IMG/VR virus record: IMGVR_UViG_3300017917_004510 | Coordinates: 1-34,029 of that record | DNA length: 34,029 nt | Source of the DNA: a virus | Reading direction: 5' to 3' (one strand) | In this document: positions 32,601 to 34,029 of the stretch, piece by piece | Numbering within the stretch: position 1 is the stretch's first letter | Layout of the letters: each line of letters starts with the position of its first letter | Notes under the pieces: model-generated | Told to the model about the DNA's origin: nothing | Databases searched by the model: none | The model's input: only the letters and a program-made list of their open reading frames with translations | Position numbers and translations under genes: made by a program

Positions 32601-33046
32601 AAACTATAACTAAAGTTACTTTATCATCTATACCTAATCAAAAATCTGTGGTTGGTGTTTATAGTAGTTTTATGGGCAAGGGGAATCTTTCAACTGCTCC
32701 TGGTGCTATAACTGAACCTAGAACATCAAATGTGGATTCAAACAGCGAATTGTCTGGCAATTTAAGTTTTTTAATAGATCCAGTAAAACCTGAATATATT
32801 GATACACATTTAAACTTTAACTATATTGTAATTAATGCATTAGGCGAGGGCCTAGTAAATGTATGCGGTGAAGGGGGCGATATAGAGATAGGAGATTTAA
32901 TAACATCTTCTTCTATACCCGGCAAAGGAATGAAACAGGCAGATGATATAATTAGAAATTATACTGTTGCAAAATCTAGAGAAGCAGTAACATTTTCATC
33001 TCCTACAGAAATTAAACAAATAGCAGTAATCTATCACTGTGGTTAA
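29648..33046 (+). CDS. Long tail fibre with decapeptide repeats and cysteine-rich C-terminal half
   Basis: An 1132-residue fibre. The N-terminus has NIGSSANDGSGDPLRTAFNK, the attachment motif common in T4-like marine phage fibres. Residues 288-457 are 17 consecutive decapeptides of the form NAITAAKIAA, with further copies around 639-690. Two LPVSGNFEGRQVFL/ETSGTVTGQTVLNN-type units near the start are short beta repeats. Cysteine is almost absent until residue 672 (only C4), after which 14 follow, seven of them in 672-710. The C-terminal part ends with EGGDIEIGDLITSSSIPGKG, TVAKSREAVTFSS and IAVIYHCG, a conserved tip-like domain I recall from similar phage fibres. It presumably recognises the host surface. 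Confidence 0.8.
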   Translation: MSFCYINIGSSANDGSGDPLRTAFNKINDNFNYVIGLTGNVSSNVNLAGYATISYVNSGLANVSGVDLSTLNSALANVTSVNLSNLNNALANINVTLLSNVGNLIAAVTANTPPKIGIVSNLETSGTVTGQTVLNNSDNGLYVWSGSAWITASAAFTPNANSIASVQVVSSLPVSGNFEGRQVFLNGKLYIYSSSQWKSAAEALTPTANALTGIQIFTGASLPATTAADSGRTLFWTNQSNLYINIEGAWNNYNSYIQGFGNATIGPGTINSAALLDNVIVSSKIVAGAIGTDQLAANAITANKLAADSVTAAAIAAGTITAAQIAAGTISSDNLAANAVIAGKIAAGSISATEIAAGSIGAELIAANAITSAKIEANAITAVQLAAFSVYANAIQTNSITSAQIAANAITSVQLAVNSVYANALQSNSVTTDALAANAITSKHILANTITSAMIDSRGLTIRDSTGNLLLGQGAGAQIVLANTIVVADNSGTLRSLSNVVTQVSTSAVQYIGTYANNASADAAYGGSAPVNSVYRNTTDNNSYVKNSSGNWVLFLSGGSRGNYRIAKSISGSEWAGAGVGDAQAVAALTELGLSVVIRDEVTLYNSSTGFAETRFWTGSAWSAISQYINGGLVVNGTISANQLAADSVTAAKISSGAITTAKLAADGIDGCCISAGTISASKLCSGTASLTCGSFSLGAGATICVAQCCWGSTGVFQNSLANNSAGIFDQTGRGFALIAANRDNAGAYKQGAAAAFGKSIENAYNSNWRALTIASEWETGLTSVIYDNTGKTIASSYLAYDQIGGKDGFIGSYRNSVTSGLQSFQYNGTDYLRASACLANYSVTRYDTSCPKSYSGAEFYYHEADNRTWDILSGHAFAFSNVCKIGASIRTRHPGLNVLSTQVDLAGYVCGVAAGVQATSYNTDGSRLGQATLAFNGYAFLSSGCAIYGPFTGGHDAYIHPDENIEIGDIVVDTEIIAKPSVSETITKVTLSSIPNQKSVVGVYSSFMGKGNLSTAPGAITEPRTSNVDSNSELSGNLSFLIDPVKPEYIDTHLNFNYIVINALGEGLVNVCGEGGDIEIGDLITSSSIPGKGMKQADDIIRNYTVAKSREAVTFSSPTEIKQIAVIYHCG
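30509..31018 (+). repeat. 17 tandem degenerate 30-bp units encoding decapeptide repeats
   Basis: Seventeen in-frame units of 30 bp encode ten-residue repeats, residues 288-457 of the fibre. The consensus is close to (N/G)-(A)-(I/V)-(T/S)-x-x-x-(I/L)-A-A. Nucleotide identity between units is only partial, which indicates old duplication under protein-level selection. Three copies differ in having SVYANAI/L in place of the usual motif. Confidence 0.85.
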
Positions 33047-33049
33047 AAA

Positions 33050-33379
33050 ATGGCAGCTACAAAAAATTTAGCAATAGATCAGGGTACTACTTTTTCTGAT
33101 TTCATTATCTATAGAGACAAGTCAAAAACTGTTATAGATATTACTGGTTTATCTCCTCGTGCTAGTATGAGAAGATCTTACTATAGCGCCAACGCTACTA
33201 CTCTTAACACTGCTATTAATAGTAATTCTGGAGGAAATATCAATATTTCTTTAAGCTCATCTGAAACGTCTAACCTGAAAATTGGCAGATATGTATATGA
33301 TGTTGAACTTTATAATTCAAATGTAGTATATAGAATACAAGAAGGCATCATAACAGTCTTTCCAGAGGTCACAAAATAA
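33050..33379 (+). CDS. Small beta-sandwich virion-associated protein
   Basis: A 109-residue protein starting MAATKNLAIDQGTTFSDFII. FSDFIIYRDKSKTVIDITGL, ASMRRSYYSANATT, INISLSSSETSNLKIGRYVY and DVELYNSNVVYRIQEGIITV form the familiar immunoglobulin-like pattern of small phage proteins placed between fibre and neck genes. A role as accessory baseplate, fibre or neck component is likely from context, though unproven. It starts 3 nt after the fibre stop and overlaps gp13 (TAATG). Confidence 0.65.
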   Translation: MAATKNLAIDQGTTFSDFIIYRDKSKTVIDITGLSPRASMRRSYYSANATTLNTAINSNSGGNINISLSSSETSNLKIGRYVYDVELYNSNVVYRIQEGIITVFPEVTK

Positions 33380-34029
33380 TGGCTAATATTACTACTAGAG
33401 AACAACTTAAAGATTATTGTCTTAGAGCTTTAGGCCATCCTGTTATTGAAATAAATGTGGATGATGATCAAGTAGAGGATCGAATAGATGAAGCTTTTCA
33501 ATTTTATAGAGAATACCATTATGATGCTGTAGAAATGGTTTATCTAAAAATTCAGTTTACTGAAGAAGACATTACCAATCAATATGTGTCAGTTAGCGAT
33601 ATGGTTGTTGGTGTTAATCGTATTTTGCCTCTTACAAATAGAACAAGAGGTTTAAATATGTTTGATATTAGATATCAGATATTGATTAATGATTTATATT
33701 CATTGATGTCCACTGATTTGATTTATTATTCTATGGTAAAAATGGAACTAGAATTAATTAATCAATTACTTGTAGGACAAAAGCCTGTTAGATTTAACAG
33801 ACATATGAATCGTTTATATATTGATTGGGACTGGGAAGCTGATATCGATCCAGGTAGTTATGCCATAGCTGAATGTTATAGAATACTCGATCCAAATACT
33901 TACACCGATGTTTATAATGATATGTTTTTAAAGAAGTACACTACTGCACTTATTAAAAGACAATGGGGAGTGAATCTAAAGAAATTCTCAGGTATTCAAC
34001 TACCTGGAGGTGTTATGCTTAATGGAGAT
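33379..34029 (+). CDS. 13: Neck protein gp13 (3' end outside window)
   Basis: The frame starts at ATG 33379, overlapping the previous stop, and stays open for 217 codons to the window edge. NITTREQLKDYCLRALGHPV, EINVDDDQVEDRIDEAFQFY, YYSMVKMELELINQLLVGQK, RFNRHMNRLYIDWDWEADID and ALIKRQWGVNLKKFSGIQLP are typical for gp13 of the cyanophage/pelagiphage T4 group. In T4, gp13 and gp14 form the neck that closes the filled head and accepts the tail. Confidence 0.88.
   Translation, partial: MANITTREQLKDYCLRALGHPVIEINVDDDQVEDRIDEAFQFYREYHYDAVEMVYLKIQFTEEDITNQYVSVSDMVVGVNRILPLTNRTRGLNMFDIRYQILINDLYSLMSTDLIYYSMVKMELELINQLLVGQKPVRFNRHMNRLYIDWDWEADIDPGSYAIAECYRILDPNTYTDVYNDMFLKKYTTALIKRQWGVNLKKFSGIQLPGGVMLNGD

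Overview
The window is part of an AT-rich genome of a T4-like (contractile-tailed) bacteriophage, most likely an uncultivated aquatic virus. It reads like the cyanophage/pelagic branch of the T4 superfamily: the replication cluster gp33-gp59-gp32, head-completion nuclease gp4, baseplate genes gp48, gp53, gp27, gp5, gp25, gp6, gp7-like and gp8, tail-fibre genes, and the start of neck gene gp13. Two features point to a proteobacterial, probably alphaproteobacterial, host rather than a cyanobacterium: a circularly permuted (two-piece) tmRNA gene, and a heme oxygenase/PcyX-like bilin reductase pair of the kind described from oceanic phages assigned to alphaproteobacteria. The host assignment is inference.

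Layout. 1-580: end of a PD-(D/E)XK nuclease gene. 578-1580: a sigma70-like promoter, a peroxiredoxin gene, then the permuted tmRNA (acceptor piece, intervening segment, coding piece with a 14-residue tag). 1591-4021: 2OG-Fe(II) oxygenase, outer-membrane barrel protein, a small conserved protein, a membrane-anchored SleB-type cell-wall hydrolase and a small membrane protein (holin candidate). 4018-5242: heme oxygenase and bilin reductase, overlapping by 8 nt; the reductase overlaps gp33 in the same way. 5235-7445: gp33, gp59, two small proteins and gp32. 7448-7702: a lysine-rich exported protein and a terminator.

A leftward operon (11952 down to 7701) encodes gp4, an unknown protein, a tail-tube-fold protein, gp26, a short open frame reachable only by -1 frameshifting, and a large tape-measure-position protein. 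A divergent late-promoter region near 11960-11992 separates it from the rightward baseplate/fibre operon (12000-34029), whose genes mostly overlap or abut. That operon ends in a partial gp13 cut by the window edge.

The genes fit a lytic programme: ssDNA-binding protein and helicase loader for replication, gp33 for late transcription, SleB plus a membrane protein for lysis, and a complete baseplate with a peptidoglycan-cutting spike for entry. The auxiliary genes (peroxiredoxin, 2OG oxygenase, heme oxygenase, bilin reductase, outer-membrane barrel, tmRNA) would alter host redox, heme/iron, envelope and translation quality control. The observations most worth checking are the phage-borne permuted tmRNA and the -1 frameshift joining gp26 to a hidden downstream frame.
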